Part shown: one piece after another, positions 22,265-34,407 of the stretch | How positions within the stretch are numbered: the stretch's first letter is position 1 | Layout: every line of letters starts with the position of its first letter | From: Massariosphaeria phaeospora | Lineage: Eukaryota > Ascomycota > Dothideomycetes > Pleosporales | Direction: 5' to 3' | Length of the DNA stretch: 64,000 bases | NCBI GenBank assembly: GCA_011032825.1 | Contig: JAADJZ010000024.1 | Location: 434,001 to 498,000 of the forward strand | Notes under the pieces: model-generated | Told to the model about the DNA's origin: nothing | Seen by the model: only the letters and a program-made list of their open reading frames with translations | Database searches by the model: none | Position numbers and translations under genes: made by a program

Positions 22265-23992
22265 GGTGGTTCAAGACTAGCGAATTGGCAAAATCCACCC
22301 CTGAGAGAGCTACGCTGTCTCGGAGCGCACTCGTCGATAGTAATAGGATAGAGAACATGCTGTGTCAAAGTTCAGACGGGGCTTTCGCGTTTGCTGTGTC
22401 AGTGTGCTGGATTGAAAGTACCTGGCTAACCAGGACCACCTGAACAGCCAAGCCACGCAGCGCATTAGACCACAGCTAGCATCTCAGACTCCTACTGGGG
22501 CTGCCAGGATAAGGGTGAAAGACGTGATGGAAGCCAATGGAGCCGAGTGGAGCATGCGGCTTAGCCCCCCTGAGCCCATGGATCCAGGAACAGGACTGCA
22601 GAACTCACATACCACGCTGGCAGGATGCTGATCGGGCAATTGACTGCGCTGATTCAGGGCTGACAAGCGTCACCCGTCTCGTGAGAGAAATCAAGGCTCG
22701 AGCCTCGAGTGGAACACGAGGATGGCGCCGCCAGTGCCTCCCAGCGCAGCGGAAGACTAGTCCAACGTATCTCTAGCCGACAATCATCCGAACAGCGGTG
22801 CACGCTAGCTAGCCTATGTAACTGCGGAAAGAGAAAGATCGGGCGTGGTTAGGGTAGCTTTGGGTATGTTTGCCGCAAGCGGTTCAACTACTGCTGAGCA
22901 CCGCCCGCGCTCCGAAGACGACGTTTCAACACCGCGCCCATGTCCGTGGCGCTACTGCGAGTAGGAAGTGACGCCGTGCCGTTTTCTTGCGGACAGATGG
23001 AGCGACGACGCCGCGTCTGTTTGATGGTGGCTTTTCCTAGGCGCTATTGCCAATCCGTACTTGTTCGCCGGCATTCTCCGTCGATATGGCTAGCTAGATC
23101 GTCATGGCTCGACCTTGTTGGAGTCGCGCATCCCACAACGAGCGACTCTCGAACGGTGAACTGCCGCCGATGGAAGCTATATCTGCCGCGGTGTCCAAGC
23201 GCCCCGAGGCTACCTAGGTAGGGACGTGAGTTGTAGAACTTGGTTGAGCCCAGGAACCTCGGTGTTGTTGGGCGAGGACGTTGCATCATGGCCAGCCCCT
23301 TCCGTCACAGGGCACGCGAGATGGTTTTGGGATGGAGTGTGGCATTGCTCGAGCTCGAAACTCAAATCTGGAAGAGGTGGCGCCCGTTGTTAATTAGTAT
23401 AGTAATACCCGCCTAGAACCCACACCCACAGCTGCCGCCGTGCTCCGTAGAGTCCAGAGCCGTCGGGTCTCGAAGAACCACGGATTCTGCTGCGAAACTC
23501 AAATCAACAACGAGGGCAGACTTTGCGAAGGGAGGGGGCGAGTCAAGCGCAGCGCATGTCATCACGTTGTTGCGCGTGGTCTCCTCACGCGAAACCGCAC
23601 GCACATGCGCTCGTCCTCGAAGTGTCGGCGATGGAGGTGGCGTCTGTTGCCAGGCGTGTTGTAGAGTTGTCGTGAGCAGCGATGTTGCACAAAGCAAAGA
23701 GATCTGAGCGATCGATAGCCACAAACTGCCAAGAGATTTGGAACATGCACGTCACTTCCCCACCGTCTACGGGTGGCTCAACACGAAGGCGCTAGGCGTC
23801 TGCAGAATTAACAAGGACCATATAAGCATTATATTTTATACAGCGAGGCTTGAAATCATTTACTAGAACTCTTGAACAACCAACACCCAGCGCCAAATCA
23901 TGTCAGGAACCTCAGCGTTTGCAGAATCATGCAAGCTTCATCAGCCTGCGCTCGCTAATAATGCACAGAATCAGAGCATCATAGCCGTTACA
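22265..23992. other. Intergenic, 1.7 kb
   Basis: It contains the promoter of the transcription factor and the 3' flank of the b561-like gene. A 103-aa open frame at 23413-23724 (minus) begins with a hydrophobic stretch but has no other support. No repeat or RNA gene is seen. Confidence 0.5.
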
Positions 23993-26438
23993 TCATGAAA
24001 ATTCCACCCGACTACCACCCGACCGTGCTTGTTTTGCCTGTGCCCTCTCCGCCCGCCGCCGCTTCCTGTTCGAATCGTAGTTGCTGACATCCGTCTCTGT
24101 TCCGTAGACCTGGGTGCCCAGGGGACTGCTCATCCCACTGCCCGCCGCTGCTGAAAAGGGGGGTGGTGGTGGTAGGGGTATTTGCTGACCGAATACAGGC
24201 GGGGGGCCTGGAGGAGGTGGTGGTAACACTGGCGCCGGCATTGGAATTGGTGCTGCTGGTTGTGCCGGCTGCTGCATCTGTGCTGCCTGTGCCGCCTCCA
24301 TGGCCTCAGTTCGACGCCAACGGTCGTTGTCGAGGTTGCTAATCGAGCTCATACTTCCATTTCTATTTCTCCGTGAGCGGTCCCTCCGTCTCGCCTCGCG
24401 TTCGGCTGCCGCCTCCTCTTCGCCGAGTCTCCGGAGGGTGACGTGTCGGCCGTCGTTATGCATCTTGACCTTAACAGAAACTGGGGGAGATGCTACACTG
24501 CCCTCACGGCTGCTACGCCGGCGACTACCGTCTCTTCGAGATGGAGAGCCGGTAGATGCTCCCGTGGCAGCCGCTCCCGCAGCAAATGCTCCATTACCAT
24601 TTGGACGAAGGCGATGGTGGCGGCCCCCACCAACCTCAGATCCAGAATCAGAGAGGACCCCATGATTATCTGATGGGGGTGGTGGCAGTACAGATCCTGT
24701 AGATGGTCCGGCAATAGTTTCTGCGTGTGTGAGATTGGTGGTGCTTCTCGGAGGTGGCGGTATGTTCGATCGTGCTATGGCTGGAGTTGCCCCCGAGATT
24801 TCGCTTTCGGACAATATGGTCGAGGGCGGTCTAACCTTTCGCGGAGGTGCTCCATCCCCAGTGTACTTCCGCCGTTGGCTGTTCTCACGAGCTATGCGCT
24901 CCTCACGGATATCGTGCTCCTTCACTGACGCAACGTGTGCATCCTCTTTAGTCGTGCGTTTGGTCCACTGGTGCTTGAGAAATCCAGCAACACCTAGTTT
25001 TGCAATACCATCCCGCAGACCGTGAGATTCTCCGCGCCTGGTGTCGTGCCGATCATCGCTGAAGCTCGAGCGGCTGTCGTAAGAACCAATGGAGTCACCA
25101 CTTCGTCTCGCCCTCTGCCCCTGGCGTAGTGGACTTCCAGCCATCGCAGCTGCTTGAGCAGCCTCCCGTTCTTCAGCACGTCGCCATCTGTCATTTGCTG
25201 GCGAGGCAGGGGCTCTTCCTTCTTCCAGTCGACTCAAATCTGTCTGTGTGACTTCCGAGGGCCCCATCGGACGACTGTAGCTCACATCACTTCCTGACTC
25301 CGTGGGGGTGTGCTTTTTCCGGCCAAAGAGCGACTTCAACGCAAATACACCGCCAGCTGCAGCTGAGGCGCCCAACAGTCGGTCCCGCCAAGTACGTTCT
25401 TTTCGGCCATCTGTAGTGTACTTTTCGTCCTCCACATACGATCCCGAAAGGTGCGAGCTGTGTCGTGAGCTGAGAACTTCTTGTCTATTTCCATTCGGCC
25501 TCCTGCGACTGCGACTGCGGGAGCGCTGTCTCAGAGCAGCCAACCCAGCGCCAGCTACTCCCGCCGCTGCAACTGTTCCTACTCCGTGGCCCCTGTGACT
25601 TCGACGGCTGGTGTTTGTTGTGCGCTCTGAGATGTAAGTACTCCCGTCGTCGAACCCCAAATTAGGTTGGTTCATGTAGGACAAGACAAAGTATGAGATC
25701 AGCAGCAGGAAAACCCAAACAGCAAACAATATGAACAGCACTTTAGGCGAGCCGTACAAGGTCAAGCCTAGAGCGACTTGAACAACGCCGAGTATGGCAA
25801 CTGCTCGTCCAAGCCATTGATGGAGCTAAGCAATCGTAAGCACGAGCAATGTAGATTCTTCCAACTAGTACTCACCATTAACTTGAGCGGGATCTTATAT
25901 CGTTCTTTGCCCTTTTCGCGCCGGTGTATTATACATCCTCCGAATGCCTGTATCAAAATCAAGGTGTAGAGAGCGACCCCAATGCCATGATGCGGGTTCG
26001 TCAACGATCGTTTAGGCCCGACAGCCTGGAAACCAAGTATGAATGCAGCCGTCGACAAAAGAACCGTCATTATCTGGAGCCAAATGTGGATGCGCAAGGC
26101 CAGGCGCGGATTTCGATGGTAGAAGCGGGCCATCAGGATGGCAGCGGGAACCACGAAGAGGAAAGTCAGCGTCGCTAAGACGCCATGTGCCAGGATGACG
26201 CCGTGATAGCCCGCCATATTGCGAAAGCGATTGCCCATGCCTATTAAGTTAGCCTCGGGTCAGCGAAAACAGCTCGCCCAGATGTAATACCATTGTACTG
26301 CGTGGTTGCAAGATTTAAGCCTTGCAGATTTGGCAGCAGGAAAGTGTTCCGCTGCGAGTCCCATGTCCCATCGCCCACATACATGCTATCGGACGAGTAT
26401 ACGCTGCTCCCCGGCGGCGAGAGCGGACTGTTGGACAT
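23993..26438 (-). CDS. Cytochrome b561-like membrane protein with long disordered tail
   Basis: Three exons on the minus strand (26291-26438, 25876-26240, 23993-25825), with two 50-nt introns, encode about 781 aa. After a 50-residue Ser/Pro-rich head, residues about 60-225 contain five to six membrane helices with the histidines expected of the b561 fold: GYHGVILAHG, the HIW segment, NPHHGIGV, and LHQWLGR across intron 2. b561 domains carry two haems and move electrons across membranes; the fungal domain often sits behind a DOMON module, which is absent here. From residue about 245 the protein is hydrophilic and low-complexity: Arg/Ser-rich stretches, charged blocks repeating a DRWRR.EE.EAAQAA pattern, and a poly-Pro run near residue 730. 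Membrane location is well supported; the role of the tail is unknown. Confidence 0.82.
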
Positions 26439-27256
26439 GGTGACGGAGGAGAGGTATGGAGACTCGAGATCAAACTTCGACGTCTATGCGGGCGCAACCA
26501 ACTGAAGTCGGGTCAAAAGTGATGACGCAATGCCAGGATGGGAGGGTATCGTGGCGCTGAAAGAAGAATAACAAGCATAAACCAAAAGTCGTAACGTCGT
26601 GGCAGTGGAGCAAAAGAGCGGCTTGTGTCCGGCTGTCAGGCTCGAATGTGTTGGCAGGTATCGAGGCCTGGTGTGCGGAGCATGTCCGACGTAGCGGACA
26701 GCTCGATGGTGGGCGTCAGTCGTGTCGCTGTGTCGTTCGACGTCGGTATAGCAGGAAGCGGGGAGGGATTCAAGAGCGCGGGCGTGTTCCTGGTGTGGTT
26801 CTGGTATAATTCAATATGATGAGGCGAATGCTGCGAGACACCGCTGAGCTGTGCAGTGGAGCTCTTGCTAGCGCGTGTTTACCCACCCGTCGATTGGGCA
26901 ACCACGCCTGGGCTATCGATAGAGGTGTGGCGGTGGCTGTGCTGCCGGCCAATCATACTATAGAAACCCTGCTTTCAGCTTGAGTGCACCATGCACCACG
27001 GTACACATTATAGCAGCCTTGTTATTGCAGGTCGTGCAGGCAGGGAATACTCGCCAGTCGGCCGTAGCCATCGAAACTTGATTTCTACGCGTACGTAAGC
27101 CCTTGAACCCCACCCGAGAGGGCAAGGATCCACAGGTGAGCAAGACCATTGCAAACTCCATTGAGCCTCATATCCCAAACACAAACCATGGTATCTCATA
27201 AGCCTATCTGTCCAAAACGCCAGAATCGCAAAGCCATTCTGTGATTCTACTGTTCA
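26439..27256. other. Intergenic between b561-like gene and Sos7 gene
   Basis: About 820 bases holding the b561 promoter and the Sos7 3' flank. No gene or repeat is seen. Confidence 0.5.
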
Positions 27257-28158
27257 TCATCCTTCCACTTCGAGCATATCTTTGAGCGCCTTTTCCGACG
27301 CCCTCAACCACCGACCCCGTTCTTCCAGCTCATCACCAATACCTCCTCCTTCCTCTCGCCGGCGCCGAGCCTCTTTCGCAGCCGTAACCGTCCCCTGCTT
27401 CTGCGTTTCGAGGGGCTTCAGATCTCGCTCTAGCTTCTCCAAATCCCGAGTTCGATTTGGGAGAGTGTTTTGCAGCCTGGAAAGTTGTGCATTCAGAGTA
27501 ACGAGCTCTGCCTCACGTTCCTGGACTAATTTGAGTGTCTCTGGCAGTGGAAGTGCTAGTTCTGGGTTGTTCGAGGGCGGCGTTTGCTCTTGCTGAAGCC
27601 TCTCAACAGTCGCCTCCAAGCCCTCTATCTCCGTCGGCAAGGTTTCGAGAAGCTGCGTGCGAAGCCGCACTCCCTCGTAGCGCAAAGCCAATTCGCGCCC
27701 TTTCTCCTCGAGTTGTTTCAGTATCTCGATGATCTCCGATTTGCGTTCTTTTAGGTCTGCTTTCAACGCGAGGATCTCCTTCTCCTTCTCTGCATTCTCG
27801 GCGCCTTCGACCAGTCGTGGCGGATTGTCGGTGATGCCGCGTAGGAACTTCTCTTTTGTCACTTGTTCGACGTAGCTAAATCGCAATTTACTGAATAGTT
27901 CCTAAAGTATGTTAGCCTCCTTCTGGCACTACATTCGGACTGATGTACCTTATAATGTACTAGGTCCGCTTCCAACGCTGCCGGATGTGTGTCTCCATTC
28001 TGTTCACTATCGTCGGAGACAGCTGAACTGCGCTTCTGTGACGACTGGGGGAGATCTTTCGGGGCGAGGGTTTCTGCAATAGCTAAGAGCTTGAGTGTTT
28101 TCGATTTCTGCAGCTTTTCGAGTGCAGAGGCTGGAGAGAGAGCTTTGTCAGGTGCCAT
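27257..28158 (-). CDS. sos7: Kinetochore protein Sos7-like
   Basis: Two exons on the minus strand (27949-28158 and 27257-27901), separated by a 47-nt intron, encode 284 aa. At the splice junction (HYK/ELFSKLRFSYVEQVTKEKF) begins the motif I recognise as the start of the Sos7 coiled-coil domain: a short conserved LRFSYVEQVTKEKFLR segment followed by continuous coiled coil to the C-terminus (residues about 95-280). In fission yeast, Sos7 binds Spc7/KNL1 and helps load the Mis12 complex at kinetochores. The length fits the family. Residues 1-70 are Ser/Lys-rich and probably flexible. The start is the ATG at 28158. The gene is divergent from the splicing-type gene at 28351, with only 192 bases between the ATGs. 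Confidence 0.82.
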
Positions 28159-28350
28159 TGTGCCAATGTTGGTCTTGCGGGATGCGCGGAGGGGCCCCGG
28201 GGTGTTTGTTTTGATAGCCCTACGCGAAAGCGCGGGGCCGAGGCCTTTCCAGTTAAGGACTAGCGTCAGCCGCTCATTCCTCGCCTTCCAACGCCTTTGC
28301 TAGGGCCAGGCGCATTCAGAGTCCCGACTTTCCACACCACTTGTACAGCT
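28159..28350. promoter_or_regulatory. Bidirectional promoter between sos7 and the RS-rich gene
   Basis: 192 bases separate two divergent ATGs, so both promoters and 5' UTRs must share this interval unless a UTR intron exists. It is GC-rich and no TATA box is visible. Confidence 0.6.
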
Positions 28351-29691
28351 ATGACCGGGAACGCCTTGGACGATGATTATGTCGCCAATCTGCTCAAACA
28401 AGACGCGAAGAACGCGGCGAAAAAGTACGAAATGGTTGGCGTAGATGCCTTCCTACCCCAGAGGTGCGTATTCAGGCTCCTCTCTTACCATCATGCCCCG
28501 GCCCCTTCTGCTACGATATACACAAGCTTGGTTTCTTACCATATGGAAGACTAACAGGCTTACAGGACAGCATCCGGAGCGCCAAAGCCGAACAAAAACT
28601 TTCTACGACACCTAATCCGTCAAACTGACAACCACAATGCGGCGTTACTGGCCAAGGAAGCAGACGAGTCACGAGCACGCTTGAAGAGAATGGACCACTC
28701 GAAAGAGAGAGAAAGGAAGCGAGCCACGGAGAGGAGCAGTAGAGAGGGAGGACGTCTAACGCCTCCGGACTTGAGCGAGGAGGATCGAAGGTACAAGCGA
28801 AAGAGAGCGGACCACGACGATTATGCCGACGAACGAGGTAGCCAACGAAAGCGGAAGCACCCTGACGATTACAAGCCTTCAAAGCTGAGACAAGAGAGGG
28901 AGAAGGAGTGCCACAGGAAGCGGAAATATGCCAGGGAGGACGATGCCGACGACGTGTCCCACAACCACTCAAAACCTCCAAGAGGGCGTCGCGGAACTGA
29001 ACAGTCCTCCAAATGCGATACTGATGAAGATGATCGTAATGTACGACGTAAAGAGGATAAGAGTGCCAGAAACAAACGGCGGTCATACTCCCGCTCGAGT
29101 TCCAGGTCACGATCTAGGTCACGCTCGCCAGCCCGCTCGCACGGAACTACCAGGTCATCAAAGCGCAAGCAAAGGACAAATCATCCTAGGACAACCTCCA
29201 GAAGCCCCCGCCGCACTAAATCCAAGCCAACACATGCGACTGATGATACACGAAGACGATCGCCCGAGCGACACTCCGACTCAGACCCCCTAGAAGCAAT
29301 AGTCGGACCCCTCCCGCCTCCCGTGCAACCCGCCGTCCGCTACCGGGGCCGCGGCGCGCGAAAAGCGGACTCCACAGGCATGGACGAACGTTTCTCGTCC
29401 GCATACGACCCGTCAACCGACGTGCACCTGAACTCGGACGCTGAAGACGCGTGGGGCGACTCCCTCGAAGCATTCCGCGACCGCCAGAAATGGAAACAGC
29501 AAGGTGCTGAGCGGCTGAAAGCCGCAGGGTTCTCGGACGAGCAGGTCAAGAAATGGGCGAAGGGGGATGAGAAGAACGAAGAGGATGTGGTGTGGTCGAT
29601 CAAGGGACAAGCGAGGGAATGGGATCGGGGAAAGGTTGTAGATGGGGAGGGCGATGTGGAGCTTAAGGCTGAGTGGGGAAGGTTGACGTGA
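28351..29691 (+). CDS. RS-rich nuclear protein, pre-mRNA-splicing factor 38B-like
   Basis: Two exons (28351-28463 and 28566-29691) encode 412 aa. Splicing joins FLPQR/TASGAPKPNKNFLRHLIR and produces one conserved block. The N-terminus (ALDDDYVANLLKQDAK, then PKPNKNFLRHLIRQTDNHNA) and C-terminus (DERFSSAYDPSTDVHLNSD, then RQKWKQQGAERLKAAGF) are the two conserved parts. Between them lies a Lys/Arg/Asp/Ser-rich domain with a classical RS run (residues about 205-235). Ascomycete proteins with this layout are commonly named pre-mRNA-splicing factor 38B; I use that label from family memory, and splicing function is inferred. A nuclear location is strongly implied by the many basic clusters. Confidence 0.8.
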
Positions 29692-30641
29692 GGATAATAT
29701 TAGCCTGCGTTTTGTTGTGGGGAGAATGATTAGTGTTACTTTGGATTTGCCGAAGAGCAGTTAAAGTTGTAGACTTCAAGATTATACGACCTATGTGCAT
29801 GCAACACACCACCTCCCCCTCGCCCACCTCCTCTCGCCACATCCTGCTCTACCTACATCCCTATCGTCCCTCGAACAACGAAATACCTACGAAGCTCCCG
29901 CCCACCCTCCACAGCAGAGACGCTTGTTCTTCATCTGCAGTCGAGAGACGAGCGCCCTTGAGCTGTGCGAAGAGTAGATGAGGCGCTGCGCAGTGCGGTA
30001 TTTGAAAGATGAGTGGGGGGTTTGTGGTTGCGCCTGAAGAGGGCTTTATCTAGGAGGAACTTTATAAATTAGGCGCGAGAAGGAAGTGTTCGGTATGGGA
30101 AGTTATTGATGTCGGGTTTGGAGGGTGTAGAGGAGATGAGGACTTCGACGTGTCCGAGTGCATGGCAGAGCGAATATTAATGGTAAATGAGACTGGACTT
30201 CAGATGCTTTGTCGACGGCAGCCGTTTCCAACATGAGGGTCTGTCTATCCATAGATATCGACTATGTGCAGCTGCAGCTATAGTCGTCTCATTTGATGAT
30301 GTCCCGCACTAGATTAGCCCTAGTCACTCTCATGCTAACTCCTCGTTTTCCCTCGGAACATGCGCCAAGCCTCTCGTGGGATCGAACTCGTGAGTAGTGA
30401 GTAAAGTGGGTGATTCATGTCTTATTCGTGACTGAACATGATGTGAAATTTTCCTTATTTATGCCGCAAGAGCCCGGAAGGTATGCCCCCCCTCATCATC
30501 TGGGCTGGACGGAAAGCAACCGGGAGAGGATGATAGAACGCCCCGAGCAATACCCCGTGTGAGAAACCCCGCCTTCCGATCATGCTCCTGCCCTTTCGAC
30601 TTTGTTCACCCTGCTACGACCGACCCATGCTCGTTCCGCGT
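29692..30641. other. Convergent 3' intergenic region
   Basis: About 950 bases between the 3' ends of the RS-rich gene and the eL37 gene. Short open frames only; no gene or repeat is supported. Confidence 0.5.
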
Positions 30642-31129
<488 letters not shown>

Positions 31130-31558
31130 TTTGGATCAGGAACTGCAAGAGATTGGGTGTTAGCAGTAAAATCACAGTTTTCAGAGCGTGAGCGACCTAC
31201 CTCGTTGCGCTGTGGGTTAGTAGAGAGAAGATGGTCGCGGTAGCGGAATTCGATGAGGATGTTGTGTTGAATTTCGCTTAGCAAGTGCGCGCTAGTCCGC
31301 TTTTCGCTTGGCGCTGCACCTGTCGCCTTCGCATCAACTGTTCGCTTTGTTCTTCACTCATGTTCAATCATCGTAACATAGATTATCCAATAAGTTATAG
31401 ATTAAATTCTTTATTCACATTGTTTATACACAACGTAGGGGCCGAGTATATATAGAGGCGGATCCTCTTCAACCGAAGATAAATCTGCAGACACGAGCAC
31501 ACAATTACAGCTTTACAACTGACTTAAGCAAAATCTCGATATTTACCAACACAACATT
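31130..31558. promoter_or_regulatory. Divergent promoter region of eL37 and the secreted protein gene
   Basis: This 430-base interval drives eL37 to the left and the secreted protein to the right. It holds the eL37 5' UTR with a probable intron at 31143-31200, and a strong TATA box (TATATATA, 31447-31454) about 105 bases before the ATG at 31559. No coding sequence is seen. Confidence 0.65.
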
Positions 31559-32353
31559 ATGGGCGGTCACAAGTTTGCAGCTTGGGCAGTGCTATGCTAC
31601 CTAGCTCAAAGTACCTGGGCATTACCGGGACAACAAATGGAACCAATAGAGGATGGGCTCAAATGTTATGGACTCGAGGACCAGAAGTACGTTGCTCGAG
31701 ATCCTTTATCCAAAATCATTAACGACGATTTCTGTCCCGGCTTTGCAAAACTGGAGAAGCTCGAGACAAAGGAAGGCTACAGCATGAATATGTACCTGCA
31801 GGAGTACAACAAAAAGACCCCCGAACGCGTCTTTATCTCGATAGGCTGGAATGAGGACATTAGTTGGAAACCCACCATTGATGACTGCAAGAAGTACTTT
31901 CATAGAATTCTTGACGACTGCGACAAACGTACGACTGGAATGAATTGGAAGGGTGGTGGAATGATTAGGGACAACAAAGCTGCCTTCCAGATCCGACCTA
32001 TGCCCGATTTCGAGTTTGGCCCCGATAGGGACCGTCGACTCCCTGCTGGTGCAGGCACCTGGGGTGAATGCCATATCAATCCCGAACTTGGTAAGGATGT
32101 TGTCACGGTTTGGGGGTATGGTTGGTTGAATAACGACTTTGGCCACGCATTGTACCTCGCCCTGATCGGGGGTCTCGAAGTGAGCGCGGGCAAATGGGAT
32201 TTCCGCTACGAGAAGGGCGTTGAAGGTAGGAAGGACGCTGAGTGGAAAGTTCGCATGGAAACAGGGTTATTGTCGGAGGGCCGCATGGAGGACGGTATCG
32301 TGGCTGCCGCTATGCATGATAAGTGGGGCATCGATTGCTACCGAAAGGGATAG
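31559..32353 (+). CDS. Secreted protein resembling the C-terminal module of fungal GH18 chitinases
   Basis: Single exon, 264 aa. Residues 1-22 form a signal peptide (hydrophobic AAWAVLCYLAQSTWA with a probable cleavage after ALP or WA), so the product should be secreted. The mature part has six or more Cys and the pattern WNED...DDCKKYFHRILDDCD...NWKGGG. I associate this with the Cys-containing domain found at the C-terminus of many large fungal chitinases (killer-toxin-alpha-like GH18 proteins) and as stand-alone secreted proteins; this is recognition from memory. No chitinase catalytic motif (DXXDXDXE) is present, so a hydrolase role is not claimed. A TATA box sits about 105 bases upstream. 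A broken gene carrying a related chitinase-associated module lies 2 kb downstream on the other strand. Confidence 0.75.
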   Translation: MGGHKFAAWAVLCYLAQSTWALPGQQMEPIEDGLKCYGLEDQKYVARDPLSKIINDDFCPGFAKLEKLETKEGYSMNMYLQEYNKKTPERVFISIGWNEDISWKPTIDDCKKYFHRILDDCDKRTTGMNWKGGGMIRDNKAAFQIRPMPDFEFGPDRDRRLPAGAGTWGECHINPELGKDVVTVWGYGWLNNDFGHALYLALIGGLEVSAGKWDFRYEKGVEGRKDAEWKVRMETGLLSEGRMEDGIVAAAMHDKWGIDCYRKG

Positions 32354-32764
32354 GGAAGGACTTGATGCCCTGGGACTGTTTCCTTTGCTTTCCGTTATTT
32401 GTTCCATCCCCTTCTCATTGCCATCGTCGCCAGTCTGTCCCTTTATTATCTCATCACGGTTATGCCGATCTGTTATCTATGTCATCAATTAATTTTACTT
32501 GCATTAAACCTACACTCACCAAGGTCATTGTGTTCTCTTTGTCACTCCGAAAGTCTCTAGCGACATCATATTCGTGTGCGAATATGTGTTTGCGCTTCTA
32601 GTTTCCGCCGATATTTCCGTTATAATTTCCACTAGTTTTGTTGTGTCCAAAAGTGCCCGGCATTACTTGGTCCCTAGTATCATTGGTGCCCTTTTGGCAG
32701 GTGATATGTACCATCTTACATCACTTGCTAGCTCTGACATGGAAACTCAGCATCGCCTGCTTGA
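32354..32764. other. 3' flank and unreadable front part of the MFS relic
   Basis: Hydrophobic short frames occur in two phases, but no membrane motif of the MFS N-terminal half can be followed. It is probably the decayed or deleted front of the relic that starts at 32765. Confidence 0.35.
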
Positions 32765-33835
32765 TGGCGCTCCCTCTTCTGGGTATCAGCTATGACCTTC
32801 TTTATCGGATTCTGCCTCCTTCCAAACTTCGAGATTCCAGCGGAGAAAAAAGATCCACCGTTTGATTACCTCGGGTTGGGAACATTTACTGCGGGCACTG
32901 CGTTACTGGTTTATGGGTTCAACGATGCTGAGAGTCGCGGTTGGAAAGCTGCATCGACTATAACTACCATAATTGTCGGTGGTCTACTATTGGTAGCTTT
33001 CCCGTTCATCGAAGGACATGTCAAGGCTCCAGCTGTGCCACAGTCATTGTTGGGGAGCCGCTATGTGCTAGTGCCACTCACTGCCTTCGGCTTTGTTGGA
33101 GGTGGATGGTAATACCTGTGTGCTCCTATAACAAACACAATACTAACAACACACAGGACAGCCTGATTCTATCTCTCAACACAAATCACTCTCAACTCGC
33201 TCGAATACTCTATCATTCTCGCAGGATGTTATTTCCTGGTGAGTCGTTGGCTCGGATTCTCAAGATACACGGCTAAACCAATCTAGCCAGCAACTGTCGC
33301 CTCCATGATTGGCGGAGCCATCGCAAACTGCTTCGTTGGTAAAGGCCAGATCAAATTACTCATCGTATGCGGATATGTTATCAGCACCGCGGCACTGATA
33401 TCTTGGGGCTTGATCCCGACTTCTCAAGGTCCCTGGTACACAATCGTGTTCGCCATGATATATCTTTCCAGCGCACCACCCATTGTCGTTGGCGCGCAAA
33501 CTCTCGTCTTGCATGAAATCCCAGTTGCAGACCATGGCACAGCTTCCGCGCTGATGAACGTGTCGTATTAGTTCGGTGCATCGCTCATCCTTGCTGTAGC
33601 AAATATCGCGGTCGGCGCTAGTGCAGGCGATGATACACCTTCAGGACTGTTGGTTGGGTACAGGAATGGGATGTGGGCGTTGTTAGGATTCACGGGATTG
33701 GGATTGGCGCTGTTCGTCGTGTTGTATCTGCCCTTCGCCTCGACAGACGCGGGTATTATGCGTGGCGAAAATCGAGACGAGGAAAGAATGCCTAGTGTTG
33801 AGTTGGGTAGTTCGGGTAAGAATGAAGTCGAATAA
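32765..33835 (+). pseudogene. MFS drug-efflux-type transporter, truncated and broken
   Basis: Only the second half of a fungal MFS pump remains: WRSLFWVSAMTFFIGFCLLP, the linker with PPFDYLGLG, then later helices to the end (MWALLGFTGLGLALFVVLYL). Two good introns persist: 33109-33156, with a TACTAAC branch, and 33239-33286. Frame continuity across them confirms former coding. Lesions are a TGA at 32762 directly before the first readable codon, a TGA at 33164 and a TAG at 33569, where relatives would have Gln (SYQFGASL-like context). The first five or six helices and motif A are missing. It cannot encode a transporter. Confidence 0.8.
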
Positions 33836-34407
33836 CCGGTTCGAATGAGGGACTGAGGGTGATAAGACGATCCAACATCAAGTCTTCCCTCGACAGCGTT
33901 GACCTTCATAATTTACTCTGTCACACATATTTACGTCGCTTAAAATTTAGAACTTAGCAGCTTTCTCATTATTTAGGCATGTCTCGTTCGTGGGTTCATC
34001 AACTCCCCGGCTCCCCAACCATCGTCCGACCCGCCCGATCCTAACTCCGTCATCATTTTCACTTGCATACATATCAGGAGACCATTGCGACTTCAGAATT
34101 TCGAGTCGCCGGAAACCTGTACGACCCATGTGCGGATCAACGGACTTTACTGCTCCTTCAGGATTCTGGGATCATGAGGCGAAGCACCTTGTTCAGACAA
34201 CACACTGCATATTCGTACCATTGGTAAGAGGCCATCACAAGAATTCATGACACGCATCTGTTGGTTTTGTTCTTCCAGTAAAGTAAAATCTATTGCGAGT
34301 GCCAGCACTTTCTACGCCCAGCGAAACCCCCTTGGAAACGCCGAGAACCAAATCCAACGCCAACTACAATACACGTAAACCCGGACCAACCTTCAGTCCC
34401 AAGACCA
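33836..34407. other. Convergent intergenic region
   Basis: It lies between the 3' ends of the MFS relic and the chitinase-module relic. Nothing recognisable is seen. Confidence 0.5.

Noticed and set aside
23413..23724. 103-aa minus-strand frame with a hydrophobic start, possibly a small secreted protein
   Set aside because: Only the first 20 residues look like a signal peptide. The rest is low-information with few Cys, and there is no promoter or paralogue support.
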